This document shows, in pieces, positions 1 through 8,151 of a stretch of 64,000 nucleotides of DNA. Within the stretch, counting starts at the first letter, position 1. Each line of letters opens with the position of its first letter. The position numbers and the translations under genes are program-made. The stretch is taken from assembly GCA_041687805.1 (NCBI GenBank), contig JBDNJK010000121.1, positions 1 to 64,000 on the forward strand. Reading direction: 5' to 3'. The notes below the pieces were generated by a model, which searched no databases, was not told where the DNA came from, and saw nothing but the letters and a program-made list of their open reading frames with translations. The stretch comes from SZUA-87 sp041687805. GTDB taxonomy: Bacteria; Actinomycetota; Acidimicrobiia; Acidimicrobiales; Aldehydirespiratoraceae.

Positions 1-462
1 GAAGCCGGGGCAGTAGTGACCCCGATAATCATCGCGCTGAACGAGGGTGTGCTGGGTTTCGCCGAACGTGGCGATGGCAGCGAGGCGAAGTGTTCCGAAC
101 TCGTCGGTCAATTCGTACGGTTCGCGGATCGGTCGGGCACCGCGCGATACAGCAGCCTCGAATGTTGCTTCGGTGTCGTCGACCACGAAGGCGAGGTCAT
201 GGGCGCCATCACCGTGGTCACGCACGTGGTTCCAGATCGGTGACTCTGGCGTGAGACCGGCGGTGACGACGAGTCGTATCCCGCCCTGCTCAAGTAAATA
301 CGAAGCCTTGTCATGAACGCCCGTCTCAGGCCCTGAATAGGCGGTGATCTTGAACCCGAACGCTGCGCACAGAAACCCGGCGGAGGCTCTTGCATTGCCG
401 ACCCAGAACTCGACTGAGTCCCATGATTGGAGTCTGTCAGCGGGTGCTTTGGTGATTGTCAT
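1..462 (-). CDS. hppD: 4-hydroxyphenylpyruvate dioxygenase, N-terminal part (cut by window edge)
   Basis: The reverse strand reads an open frame of 154 codons from ATG at 462 to the window edge, starting MTITKAPADRLQSWDSVEFW. It continues with a vicinal-oxygen-chelate domain containing GPETGVHDKASYLLEQGGIR, a DHGDGAHDLAF segment and REPYELTDEFG, which are typical of the first VOC domain of 4-hydroxyphenylpyruvate dioxygenase. The enzyme converts 4-hydroxyphenylpyruvate to homogentisate in tyrosine catabolism. The iron ligands mostly lie in the missing C-terminal half, so activity cannot be judged. An 18-bp near-palindrome sits about 30 bp upstream of the start. The gene is divergent from the nuo operon. 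Confidence 0.85.
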   Translation of the reverse strand, partial: MTITKAPADRLQSWDSVEFWVGNARASAGFLCAAFGFKITAYSGPETGVHDKASYLLEQGGIRLVVTAGLTPESPIWNHVRDHGDGAHDLAFVVDDTEATFEAAVSRGARPIREPYELTDEFGTLRLAAIATFGETQHTLVQRDDYRGHYCPGF

Positions 463-491
463 GACGGCTCTCGTGTTGTTCTCGCGGCGGC

Positions 492-509
492 GTTGATTTG
501 TAAGTCAAC
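492..509. promoter_or_regulatory. 18-bp near-palindrome in the hppD upstream region, candidate operator
   Basis: GTTGATTTGTAAGTCAAC reads almost identically on both strands (7 of 9 positions pair). Its centre lies about 38 bp upstream of the hppD ATG at 462, where a repressor would cover the promoter. No known regulator box is recognised. The rest of the 265-bp gap (463-727) holds no convincing gene; the nuoA promoter must lie in its right half, but I see no clear -35/-10 pair. Confidence 0.35.
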
Positions 510-727
510 TCACTGAAGCAAGAAACTGTCAACCGACACGATCGCGAACGCACAACACTCGGCTTTGGCGCTGAGGCGTGGGTCTTCTTGGCGGTCGCCA
601 GCCGATTGGGTGTTGACTTGAAGAGAATGCGGGCGATGAGGAGAAGATCGGGATAGCGTTCCGGCGCCGGAACTGTGTCCAAACCGGCATTGTTCGCTCA
701 ATCGATCCCTTAGTAGGCTCACCGCTC

Positions 728-1093
728 GTGTCGGAATTTCTCCGTAGCTATCTAACAGTCGCAATATTTGGCCTGATCGGTGTTGCCCTCGTCGGCGCGT
801 TTCTCGGCCTCGGTAGCCTTCTGCGACCTTCTCACCCCACACCGCAGAAGCTCGAGAGCTACGAATCCGGCGTCGACCCCACGGGCGACATGTGGTCGCA
901 GGCCAACATTCGCTATTACATGTTCGCTTTGTTGTTTGTTCTCTTCGATGTAGAGGCTGTTTTCATCTTTCCGTGGGCCATCAGGCTTGAGACGTACGGC
1001 TCGTTCGGACTGATCGAGATGGGAATGTTCATCTTCATATTGCTGCTGGGATTGTTGTACGCCTGGCGTAAGGGGCTGCTCCGGTGGGTTTAG
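728..1093 (+). CDS. nuoA: NADH-quinone oxidoreductase subunit A
   Basis: This 121-residue membrane protein has three predicted transmembrane helices and the family signatures ESYESGVDPTG and FALLFVLFDVEAVFIFPWA. Subunit A borders the quinone-access region of complex I in the cytoplasmic membrane. The GTG start at 728 gives the usual family length. It is the first gene of the operon, and its last ten bases overlap the GTG start of nuoB, implying translational coupling. Confidence 0.95.
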   Translation: MSEFLRSYLTVAIFGLIGVALVGAFLGLGSLLRPSHPTPQKLESYESGVDPTGDMWSQANIRYYMFALLFVLFDVEAVFIFPWAIRLETYGSFGLIEMGMFIFILLLGLLYAWRKGLLRWV

Positions 1094-1584
1094 TCGAATC
1101 GGGGAAAATTCCGAAGCCCCTCACCAAGTTGCTCAATATGAGCCGCAAATACTCGCTGTGGGTCTACCAGTGGGGATTGGCCTGCTGTGCCATCGAGATG
1201 GGCGCTGCGTTCGGGTCACCTCGCTACGACGTCATGCGTCTTGGTGTGATTCCGTTGCCAGCCAGCCCCAGGCAGGCCGACCTCGTGGTGATCTCCGGCA
1301 CCGTCACCGACAAGATGGCGCCGGCCGTAAAGCGTCTCTACGAACAAATGCCCGACCCGAAGTACGTGATTTCCATGGGTTCGTGCGCCAACTGCGGCGG
1401 CCCCTACTGGGACTCCTACTCAGTCACCAAGGGTGTCGACCAAATAATTCCTGTCGACGTTTATGTGCCCGGTTGCCCGCCACGGCCGGAAGCATTGCTC
1501 GAAGGCATCATCATGCTGCAGGAGCGGATCCAAAACGAAGACATGGCTGAGCGTTGGAAGGGTGAGCCGATTGTCGTCAGCTGA
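1084..1584 (+). CDS. nuoB: NADH-quinone oxidoreductase subunit B (cluster N2 subunit)
   Basis: This 166-residue peripheral-arm subunit carries the terminal [4Fe-4S] cluster N2 that reduces quinone. The ligands are visible: the adjacent pair Cys34-Cys35 in GLACCAIEMG, Cys102 in MGSCANCGG, and Cys132 in VPGCPPRPEALL. The GTG start at 1084 overlaps nuoA. The end overlaps the start of nuoC. The length matches bacterial NuoB, and every cluster ligand is kept, so the subunit should be functional. Confidence 0.97.
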   Translation: MGLVESGKIPKPLTKLLNMSRKYSLWVYQWGLACCAIEMGAAFGSPRYDVMRLGVIPLPASPRQADLVVISGTVTDKMAPAVKRLYEQMPDPKYVISMGSCANCGGPYWDSYSVTKGVDQIIPVDVYVPGCPPRPEALLEGIIMLQERIQNEDMAERWKGEPIVVS

Positions 1585-2242
1585 CACCACCGACACTGAC
1601 GAGCAAGCAGAACCGGTCACCGACACCGAGCGCGAGGCTCTACTGGGTCGGATCTCAAGTGAGTTCGGCGCCGCCGTTGTGGGGTCCCACATCGTTCCTG
1701 GCGACGACATCTGGGTCAGGCTCGATCGTGGCGCTTGGGCAGATGTTGGGCAGTTCCTGCGCACCAGTCTCGGATTCTCGTACTTCAGTTTCTTGTCGGC
1801 GATCGACTGGATGCCGTCGCCTTACGGACGCAGCATGGACAGCCATGTCGACCTCACTATCGAAGCTGCCGACTCGCCAGAGCCCGCTCCGATGGAGCAG
1901 GGCGTGGCCGGTGGCGCCACCCGATTCCAGATACTGGCCCGAGTCGACAATGTCGAGTCTTCGATGGGTATCACCTTGAAAGCCGATGTCCCCGACGACG
2001 ATCTCAGCATCGCCACATGGGTTCCGATCTACCCCGGCGCCGACTGGCACGAGCGTGAATGCTGGGAGATGTTCGGCATCGATTTCGCCGGCCACCCCGG
2101 CCTGCGTCACATCTACCTACCGGGTGCTTTCGAAGGCAATCCAATGCGCAAGGACTATCCACTGCTCGCCCGAATGGTGAAGCCCTGGCCCGGCATTGTG
2201 GATGTCGAAGCGATGCCCGGCGAAGGTGAGGACGCCTCATGA
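1571..2242 (+). CDS. nuoC: NADH-quinone oxidoreductase subunit C
   Basis: This 30-kDa-type peripheral subunit is recognised by its C-terminal signature WHERECWEMFGIDFAGHPGL followed by FEGNPMRKDYPL. It is a separate gene, not fused to nuoD. The frame is open well upstream, but a GGAAGG Shine-Dalgarno at 1556-1561 sits nine bases before TTG at 1571, which is taken as the start (223 residues). GTG at 1562 is the alternative, but it abuts the ribosome site. It overlaps nuoB and, by four bases, nuoD. Confidence 0.93.
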   Translation: MSSADTTDTDEQAEPVTDTEREALLGRISSEFGAAVVGSHIVPGDDIWVRLDRGAWADVGQFLRTSLGFSYFSFLSAIDWMPSPYGRSMDSHVDLTIEAADSPEPAPMEQGVAGGATRFQILARVDNVESSMGITLKADVPDDDLSIATWVPIYPGADWHERECWEMFGIDFAGHPGLRHIYLPGAFEGNPMRKDYPLLARMVKPWPGIVDVEAMPGEGEDAS

Positions 2243-3411
2243 CCGCCGCCACAGAGCAGCAGAAACTCTCCTACATTGCGGCACAAGCAGCCGATGCCCG
2301 AGTCAATCTCGAGATCGAATCGGAGGGCATGACCCTCAACCTTGGCCCGCAGCATCCCGCCACCCATGGCACGCTTCGAATCGTCGCCAAGATCGATGGT
2401 GAGCAGGTCATCAAAGCCGACCCGGTGATGGGATACATGCACCGTGGCTATGAGAAACTCACTGAGGTACGCACCTACCCGCAGGTCACCACGCTGATCA
2501 ACAGGATCGATTGGCTCGGAAGCTTTGCCAATGAGGTGCCGTTCATCTTGGCGGCCGAGAAGCTGATGGAGGTTGAAGCTCCTCCGCGTGCTCGCTGGAT
2601 TCGCACCATTTTGTTCGAGATGAGTCGCATCGCCAACGTGGTGTTGTTCCTTGGCGACATGGCGGTTCAGGTCGGTGCCGTCACCCCGGTGTTCTTTGCA
2701 TTCCGCGACCGCGAGCATGTCCTCAATCAGATGGAGGCGGTCACCGGCGGACGTTTCCACCCCAACTTCGACCGTATCGGCGGGTTGAAGGACGATTTCC
2801 CGGTGGGTTGGATTGCCGAAACCCATCAGGTCATGAAAAAGATGCGCCGATTCTGTGACGAGATCGAAGATTTGGTCTTGGGCAACGAAATCTTCCAGGC
2901 GCGCACCCGAGGTATCGGCGTTATCCCTCCGGAGATCGGCTTGTCCTACGGTCTTTCTGGCGCCAACATCAGAGCTTCTGGCGTCGATCGCGACCTGCGA
3001 CGTGATCAGCCTTGCGGTCTTGTCCACGACCAGGCCGACTGGAAGGTCTGGACCCACCCCGACGGCGATTCGTTCTCGCGATTCTGGGTTCGTCTGCAAG
3101 AGGTCCGAGAGTCCACCAGCATCGTCGATCAGCTTCTCGATTCGCTTCCGGCCGGGCCCGTGATGGCCAAAGTGCCGCGCATCATCAAGGTGCCTGCCGG
3201 TGAGGCATATGTGGAGACAGAAAACCCGTTGGGCGCGATGGGCTACTACATCGTGTCGAAGGGCGAGCTCGTGCCGTTCCGGGTCAAGATCCGTTCAGCG
3301 TCGTTCTCCAACGTATCGATCACACCTTGGTTGCTCAAGGGCGTCTACGTCCCCGACATCATCACGATCCTTGCCAGTCTCTACTTCATCCTGGGAGACA
3401 TCGACCGGTGA
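2239..3411 (+). CDS. nuoD: NADH-quinone oxidoreductase subunit D
   Basis: This 390-residue 49-kDa-type subunit forms the quinone-binding pocket with NuoB. LGPQHPATHGTLR (residues 35-47) holds the conserved quinone-site histidines. MHRGYEK follows at 67-73, and Arg69 corresponds to Arg85 of mammalian NDUFS2, the residue dimethylated by NDUFAF7. ASGVDRDLRRDQP and the C-terminal SLYFILGDIDR are also family marks. The ATGA overlap with nuoC supports the start. The next gene is nuoH, not nuoE, so the NADH-oxidising module is missing from this operon. Confidence 0.97.
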   Translation: MTAATEQQKLSYIAAQAADARVNLEIESEGMTLNLGPQHPATHGTLRIVAKIDGEQVIKADPVMGYMHRGYEKLTEVRTYPQVTTLINRIDWLGSFANEVPFILAAEKLMEVEAPPRARWIRTILFEMSRIANVVLFLGDMAVQVGAVTPVFFAFRDREHVLNQMEAVTGGRFHPNFDRIGGLKDDFPVGWIAETHQVMKKMRRFCDEIEDLVLGNEIFQARTRGIGVIPPEIGLSYGLSGANIRASGVDRDLRRDQPCGLVHDQADWKVWTHPDGDSFSRFWVRLQEVRESTSIVDQLLDSLPAGPVMAKVPRIIKVPAGEAYVETENPLGAMGYYIVSKGELVPFRVKIRSASFSNVSITPWLLKGVYVPDIITILASLYFILGDIDR

Positions 3412-4436
3412 TGATCCTGAGCGAATTGGCGTATTGGCAGTCGACGTCGCTGCGTGTGGTGGGTGGCCTTTCCGCGGTGCTGTTGATGGCCGGCACCCTC
3501 GTCTACATCCACTTGTTCAAACTGGTGAGCTTCATGCAGAGCCGACTCGGGCCCATGGAGACCGGCCCTTACGGTTCGTTGCAGTTGCTGGCCGAGGTAG
3601 GAAAGTTCCTGCAGAAGGAAGATATTTTCCCTCGCAAGGCAGATCGCTTCGTGTTTGCCGCAGCGCCGTTCGTGATTCTCATGTCGACCTTCCTGTTGAT
3701 GGTGGTCGTGCCGGGCGGACCCGACGCTTGGTTCATCGACAGTGACCTCGGCATCTATTTGGCCATGGCGGTGTCGTCGGTGTCGGTGATCGGGATCTTG
3801 ATGGCCGGCTGGGGTTCGGCCAACAAATATTCTCTCATGGGTGGCCTGCGAGCCACTGGTCAGCTCATTGCCTACGAATTGCCGCTGATCCTCGCCGTTG
3901 TGGGTGTGGTCATCCAGGCCGGCACCATGAACATGCAGGGAATTGTGCTTTCCCAGGCCGACGGGTCGATCTTCGGCTGGAGCGGTATGGGCAACCCGTT
4001 CTTACTCACCCAGTTCGTTGGCTTCTTCGTGTTCATGATTGCAATGCAGGCCGAGCTCACACAAAGTCCATTCGACATGCCCGTGGCTGAATCGGAATTG
4101 GTCACCGGCTACATGACCGAATATTCGGGAATGCGATTCCTGATGTTCTTCATCGGAGAGTTCGCCACCGCCGGTGTGTTCTCCGCCATCGCCGCCGTGC
4201 TGTTCTTGGGCGGCTGGTATGTGCCGGGTATCGACTCGGCGAGCAACGCGCTCAACGTCATCGGACCACTCGTGATGCTCGGCAAGGTTGTCTTCTTGTC
4301 GTTCCTTGTCTTCTGGTTTCGCTTCACATTCCCCCGTTTCCGTGAGGATCAACTCCAGCGTCTGGCCTGGAAGTTCCTCATCCCGGTTGCCTTGCTCAAC
4401 ATTGTGGCGACCGGCATTCTCAAGGTCGCTTTCTAG
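3411..4436 (+). CDS. nuoH: NADH-quinone oxidoreductase subunit H
   Basis: This integral membrane subunit, about 341 residues with eight or so helices, joins the quinone pocket to the proton-pumping arm. SFMQSRLGPMETGPYGSLQ near the N-terminus, ELTQSPFDMPVAESELVTGY in the middle and FRFTFPRFREDQLQ near the end are diagnostic. The ATG at 3411 shares its A with the nuoD stop; GTG at 3408 is an equally possible start. Its placement directly after nuoD replaces the usual nuoEFG genes. Confidence 0.95.
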   Translation: MILSELAYWQSTSLRVVGGLSAVLLMAGTLVYIHLFKLVSFMQSRLGPMETGPYGSLQLLAEVGKFLQKEDIFPRKADRFVFAAAPFVILMSTFLLMVVVPGGPDAWFIDSDLGIYLAMAVSSVSVIGILMAGWGSANKYSLMGGLRATGQLIAYELPLILAVVGVVIQAGTMNMQGIVLSQADGSIFGWSGMGNPFLLTQFVGFFVFMIAMQAELTQSPFDMPVAESELVTGYMTEYSGMRFLMFFIGEFATAGVFSAIAAVLFLGGWYVPGIDSASNALNVIGPLVMLGKVVFLSFLVFWFRFTFPRFREDQLQRLAWKFLIPVALLNIVATGILKVAF

Positions 4437-4444
4437 GAATTCAT

Positions 4445-4984
4445 ATGGGACTCGTACCAGGACTTATAAAAGGGCTCGGCGTCACCGGTGGCACTCTGCT
4501 GCGCACTGTCTTCCCGGGCGGAATCAGAAAGCCGATCCCTGCTCCGATCAAGGGCGCTCAGACCGTTCAGTATCCTCACGAAAAGGAACTGCCTGTTCCG
4601 AGGGCCCGCGGTGTCATCGCACTCCACGAGGAAAACTGCACATCGTGCATGTTGTGTGCACGCGAGTGCCCCGATTGGTGCATCTACATAGAGGGCCACA
4701 AGGAGAAGGCGCCGCCGCGCCGCGCCGGCGGTAAGCCTCGCAAGAAAAACAAGCTCGACCGTTTCGACATCGATTTCGCGTTGTGCATGTATTGCGGCAT
4801 CTGTGTAGAGGTCTGCCCGTTCGAGGCGTTGTTCTGGAGCCCCGAATACGAGTTCTCAGAGCCCCATATCGCAGATCTACTCCACGACAAATCTCGACTT
4901 CGCCAGTGGATGACTACCGTTCAGCCGTTCGAGGAACGCGAACCGGGCTCGGAAGTCAAGCAGAAGAAGGTGCCCCCGCTATGA
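4445..4984 (+). CDS. nuoI: NADH-quinone oxidoreductase subunit I (two [4Fe-4S] clusters)
   Basis: This 179-residue ferredoxin-like subunit carries clusters N6a and N6b. Both motifs are complete: CTSCMLCARECPDWC and CMYCGICVEVCPFEA. A basic linker of about 20 residues rich in Lys and Arg separates them. In a complex without NuoEFG, this subunit is the likely entry point for electrons from a ferredoxin-like or other donor; that is inference from 11-subunit complexes elsewhere. The stop overlaps the nuoJ start. Confidence 0.96.
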   Translation: MGLVPGLIKGLGVTGGTLLRTVFPGGIRKPIPAPIKGAQTVQYPHEKELPVPRARGVIALHEENCTSCMLCARECPDWCIYIEGHKEKAPPRRAGGKPRKKNKLDRFDIDFALCMYCGICVEVCPFEALFWSPEYEFSEPHIADLLHDKSRLRQWMTTVQPFEEREPGSEVKQKKVPPL

Positions 4985-5514
4985 GTGCACTCTTCGCAGC
5001 GGTATCCAGCGACGCCCCAATATTTGTGGCGCAAAACGTGTTTTTCGCCATAATCGCCCTGTTGATGGTGATCTCGGCCTTGAGGGTGGTCACTACTTCC
5101 AACGTGGTCCACGCCGCCCTCTGGCTGGTGTTGGTGTTGGCTGGTGCAGCCGCCCAGTTCATCTTGCTCGGGTCGGAGTTCGTGGCCATCACTCAGGTGC
5201 TGGTCTACGTCGGTGCTGTGGTGGTGTTGTTCTTGTTTGGTGTGATGCTCACCCGGGCATCGATGGGTGACGACGAGACCGTTGCCACAGAGAAGCGCTC
5301 GATGGCCGCGGTGGTTGCCGGGCTGTTGCTGGCGGTCATGAGCATCGCTCTGATCGACTCTTTCTCCGACGACCGGGTTGTGATCGATGAGCCCCAATTG
5401 GTCACAACGGTCGCCGACTCGATCTTCTCGCAATACATCGTTCCGTTCGAAGCGGTCTCGGTGCTTCTGCTCGCTGCGCTGATCGGCGCCATAGTCGTGG
5501 CAAGGAAGGACTGA
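4981..5514 (+). CDS. nuoJ: NADH-quinone oxidoreductase subunit J
   Basis: This membrane-arm subunit has about 177 residues and five predicted helices. VVTTSNVVHAALWLVLVLAG and FVAITQVLVYVGAVVVLFLF match the conserved third-helix region of NuoJ. The ATG at 4981 overlaps the nuoI stop by four bases, which fixes the start; the same frame is open upstream but only as an overlap with nuoI. The gene lies in the normal I-J-K order. Confidence 0.94.
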   Translation: MSALFAAVSSDAPIFVAQNVFFAIIALLMVISALRVVTTSNVVHAALWLVLVLAGAAAQFILLGSEFVAITQVLVYVGAVVVLFLFGVMLTRASMGDDETVATEKRSMAAVVAGLLLAVMSIALIDSFSDDRVVIDEPQLVTTVADSIFSQYIVPFEAVSVLLLAALIGAIVVARKD

Positions 5515-5518
5515 CCCG

Positions 5519-5818
5519 ATGCTTCTCAACCAGTTTCTTCTGTTGGCCGCCGTCTTGTTCTGTATCGGTGTCTACGGAGTGCTCGTCCGACGCAACGGAA
5601 TGCTCGTGTTGATGTCGATCGAGATCATCCTCAACGCCGTCAACATCAATCTCGTGGCGTTCGGAGCGCTCACCGACAACGTCGGTGGCGAGGTGTTCGC
5701 GCTCTTCACGATCGCCGTAGCCGCCGCCGAAGTCGGAATCGGCCTGGCAATCGTCCTTCTCATGTACCGCAACCGCCGCAGCATCGACCTCTCCGAGGCC
5801 GACCTGCTGAAGGGCTGA
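5519..5818 (+). CDS. nuoK: NADH-quinone oxidoreductase subunit K
   Basis: This 99-residue subunit has three transmembrane helices, like all NuoK/MrpC proteins. GMLVLMSIEIILNAVNINLV contains the buried glutamate (Glu35) of the second helix needed for proton translocation, and a second glutamate lies in AVAAAEVGIGLAI in the third helix. The ATG follows the nuoJ stop by four bases. Confidence 0.95.
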   Translation: MLLNQFLLLAAVLFCIGVYGVLVRRNGMLVLMSIEIILNAVNINLVAFGALTDNVGGEVFALFTIAVAAAEVGIGLAIVLLMYRNRRSIDLSEADLLKG

Positions 5819-5825
5819 TCTCGAC

Positions 5826-8120
5826 GTGAACTTCTTACTCCTGGCTGCCGAGACTGCAACCGAGTTGCCGCTCGCCGTGTCTCACGGAACCAACTGGTTC
5901 CTGGAACACGCGTGGATCGTGCCGCTGCTGCCGGCGATCTCGTTTGTCACGATCTTGTTCTTCGGTAAACGCTTTCCGAAGAAGGGTGCGGAGATCGGCA
6001 TCGCCGCGGTCGCTTTGGCATTCCTGTTCTCGGTGGTTGCCGGTGTTGCTTGGATCGATCATCGAGACAACTTCACTCCCCCCGGCGCAGCCGATCATGC
6101 GCTGGTGATCGATGGTGTTGATTCGTCCGGCGACCAGATCGTGCTGGCCGCCAAGGAAGCTCCGGCCGAGGGTGAGGCCGGCGTCGAGAGCCCCGGCGAC
6201 GCCGAACATCCCACCTACGCCATCCACGAGAGCACCACATGGCTCCACAACGGTGGAGTCGCGTTCGACGCCGGAATTCTGGTCGATGGTCTCAGCGTGA
6301 TCATGTTGTTCATCGTCACGCTGGTGTCGCTGCTGGTCCACATCTACAGCACCTCGTATGTGGAAGGCGATCGGCGCTACACCCATTTCTTTGCGTTCCT
6401 GAGCCTGTTCACCGCCTCGATGCTCTTCTTCGTGCTCAGCGACAATCTCCTCCAGATGATTGTGGGCTGGGAACTCGTCGGCGTGTGTTCGTTCGTGTTG
6501 ATCGGACATTGGTGGGAGGAGAAGGCCAATTCCGACGCCGCGATGAAGGCGTTCCTCACCAACCGCGTTGGCGACATGGGGTTGTTGATCGGCACGATCA
6601 TTCTGTTCTTCACCGCTGGCAACGGCAGCTTCGACACGCTCACCATCAACTCCAACATCGTCAACGGAGATGTGAGCCACACCGCCCTCGTCGTGGCGGC
6701 CATGTCGCTCACCGCAGCGGTGATGTCGAAATCGGGCCAGTTCATTCTTCACACTTGGCTCCCAGACGCCATGGCCGGACCAACCCCGGTCTCAGCGCTG
6801 ATTCACGCCGCAACGATGGTGGTGGCCGGCATCTACATGGTTGCTCGGCTCTATCCGGTCTTCTTCGAAGGGATGCAGATCGGCGGATCGAGCATCAATC
6901 TTCTCGCCATGATCGGAGCGTTCACTCTGGTGCTCGGCGGTCTTCTCGCCTTTGTGCAGAGCGACATCAAGAAGGTGCTCGCATATTCGACTATCAGCCA
7001 GCTTGGCTACATGGCGATGGCGCTCGGCGTCGGCGCCTGGACCGCGGCGATCTTCCATCTCTTTGCTCACGCTTTCTTCAAGGCCTGCCTCTTCCTTGGT
7101 GCCGGGTCGGCCAGCCATGCTGTCCACAGCTTCGACATGAAGACCGACATGGGCGGTCTCAAGAAGTGGATGCCCCACACCTATCGCACATTTGTTGTGG
7201 CATCGTTGGCGTTGGCCGGCGTCTTCCCGTTCGCCGGATTTTGGTCGAAAGACGAAATCCTGTCGGGCACCGGCGGCTGGGGCCTGTTCGGCGGCACCGG
7301 CGGCAACGGCGCCTACACATTCATGCTCGTCATGGGCACATTCGGTGCGGCGCTCACCGGGGCTTACATGACCCGTGTGATCTACCTCACGTTCCATGGC
7401 GAGTTCCGTGGCCATGGCACACCACACGAGAACGGCCCGCGCATCATCGTGCCTCTCTACATACTCGCCGGACTTGCGGTCGTCGGCGGTCTGGCCAACC
7501 TTCCTCCCGGATTTATCACCGGAAATCACTCATCATGGCAGGAACGCTTCGGCCACTATGTGGAGCCAGTGGCGGGCTACTTCCCGGAGATAAGCCACGC
7601 CACACCCAGCTATTCGTTGGCGATCGTGTCGAGCCTCGTTGTGTTCATGGGTATCGGCTATGCCTACTGGTACTACTTCGTGAAGCTCGACCGGTTGGCG
7701 CAGGCCACTGGTGAATCGCTCACTGAGTTGCCCGACGGACTCGTCGCCAACAATGCAGTGGCACGAGCCGGCCACACGTTGTTGGTCGAGAAGTACTACC
7801 TCGATCACCTCTACACCGACATCATCGCCGGAACCACCAAGGGTGCCATCGCTCGCGCCGCCAACTGGACCAACCAAAATGTGATCGATGGTGCCGTCGA
7901 CCTGGTCGGGCGCACGTCGGTTAAAGCCGGCCGTTTCACCTACGACAAAATCGATCAGCCGATCATTGATGGCCTGGTCAACGCTTCTGGTTCTGCCTCC
8001 AACGCTGCGGGCGACGGATTCCGTGTCGTGCAGACCGGCAAGATCCAGCAATACGCCGCTTTAATGTTCGCCGGTGCTGCCCTACTCGGTGGCGCCCTCG
8101 TAGTAATCCTTTCACTTTGA
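5826..8120 (+). CDS. nuoL: NADH-quinone oxidoreductase subunit L (proton pump)
   Basis: This antiporter-like subunit of the membrane arm also supplies the long lateral helix. Conserved segments include MIVGWELVGVCSFVLIGHWW, HTWLPDAMAGPTPVSALIHA and LAYSTISQLGYMAMALGVG. At 764 residues it is longer than the roughly 615 of E. coli. Part of the excess is an acidic soluble insert at about residues 80-140 between the first helices. The GTG start at 5826 lies seven bases after nuoK. Confidence 0.95.
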   Translation: MNFLLLAAETATELPLAVSHGTNWFLEHAWIVPLLPAISFVTILFFGKRFPKKGAEIGIAAVALAFLFSVVAGVAWIDHRDNFTPPGAADHALVIDGVDSSGDQIVLAAKEAPAEGEAGVESPGDAEHPTYAIHESTTWLHNGGVAFDAGILVDGLSVIMLFIVTLVSLLVHIYSTSYVEGDRRYTHFFAFLSLFTASMLFFVLSDNLLQMIVGWELVGVCSFVLIGHWWEEKANSDAAMKAFLTNRVGDMGLLIGTIILFFTAGNGSFDTLTINSNIVNGDVSHTALVVAAMSLTAAVMSKSGQFILHTWLPDAMAGPTPVSALIHAATMVVAGIYMVARLYPVFFEGMQIGGSSINLLAMIGAFTLVLGGLLAFVQSDIKKVLAYSTISQLGYMAMALGVGAWTAAIFHLFAHAFFKACLFLGAGSASHAVHSFDMKTDMGGLKKWMPHTYRTFVVASLALAGVFPFAGFWSKDEILSGTGGWGLFGGTGGNGAYTFMLVMGTFGAALTGAYMTRVIYLTFHGEFRGHGTPHENGPRIIVPLYILAGLAVVGGLANLPPGFITGNHSSWQERFGHYVEPVAGYFPEISHATPSYSLAIVSSLVVFMGIGYAYWYYFVKLDRLAQATGESLTELPDGLVANNAVARAGHTLLVEKYYLDHLYTDIIAGTTKGAIARAANWTNQNVIDGAVDLVGRTSVKAGRFTYDKIDQPIIDGLVNASGSASNAAGDGFRVVQTGKIQQYAALMFAGAALLGGALVVILSL

Positions 8121-8151
8121 TCTCTTACATCGGATCCCGGGAACAACAAAC

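Noticed and set aside
2155..3099. 314-codon open frame on the minus strand over nuoD
   Set aside because: It is an antisense shadow of nuoD; no recognisable protein and no ribosome site.
6239..7714. 491-codon open frame on the plus strand, out of phase with nuoL
   Set aside because: It lies wholly inside nuoL, is Arg/His-rich in the way of a shifted high-GC frame and shows no domain; NuoL itself has clear motifs.
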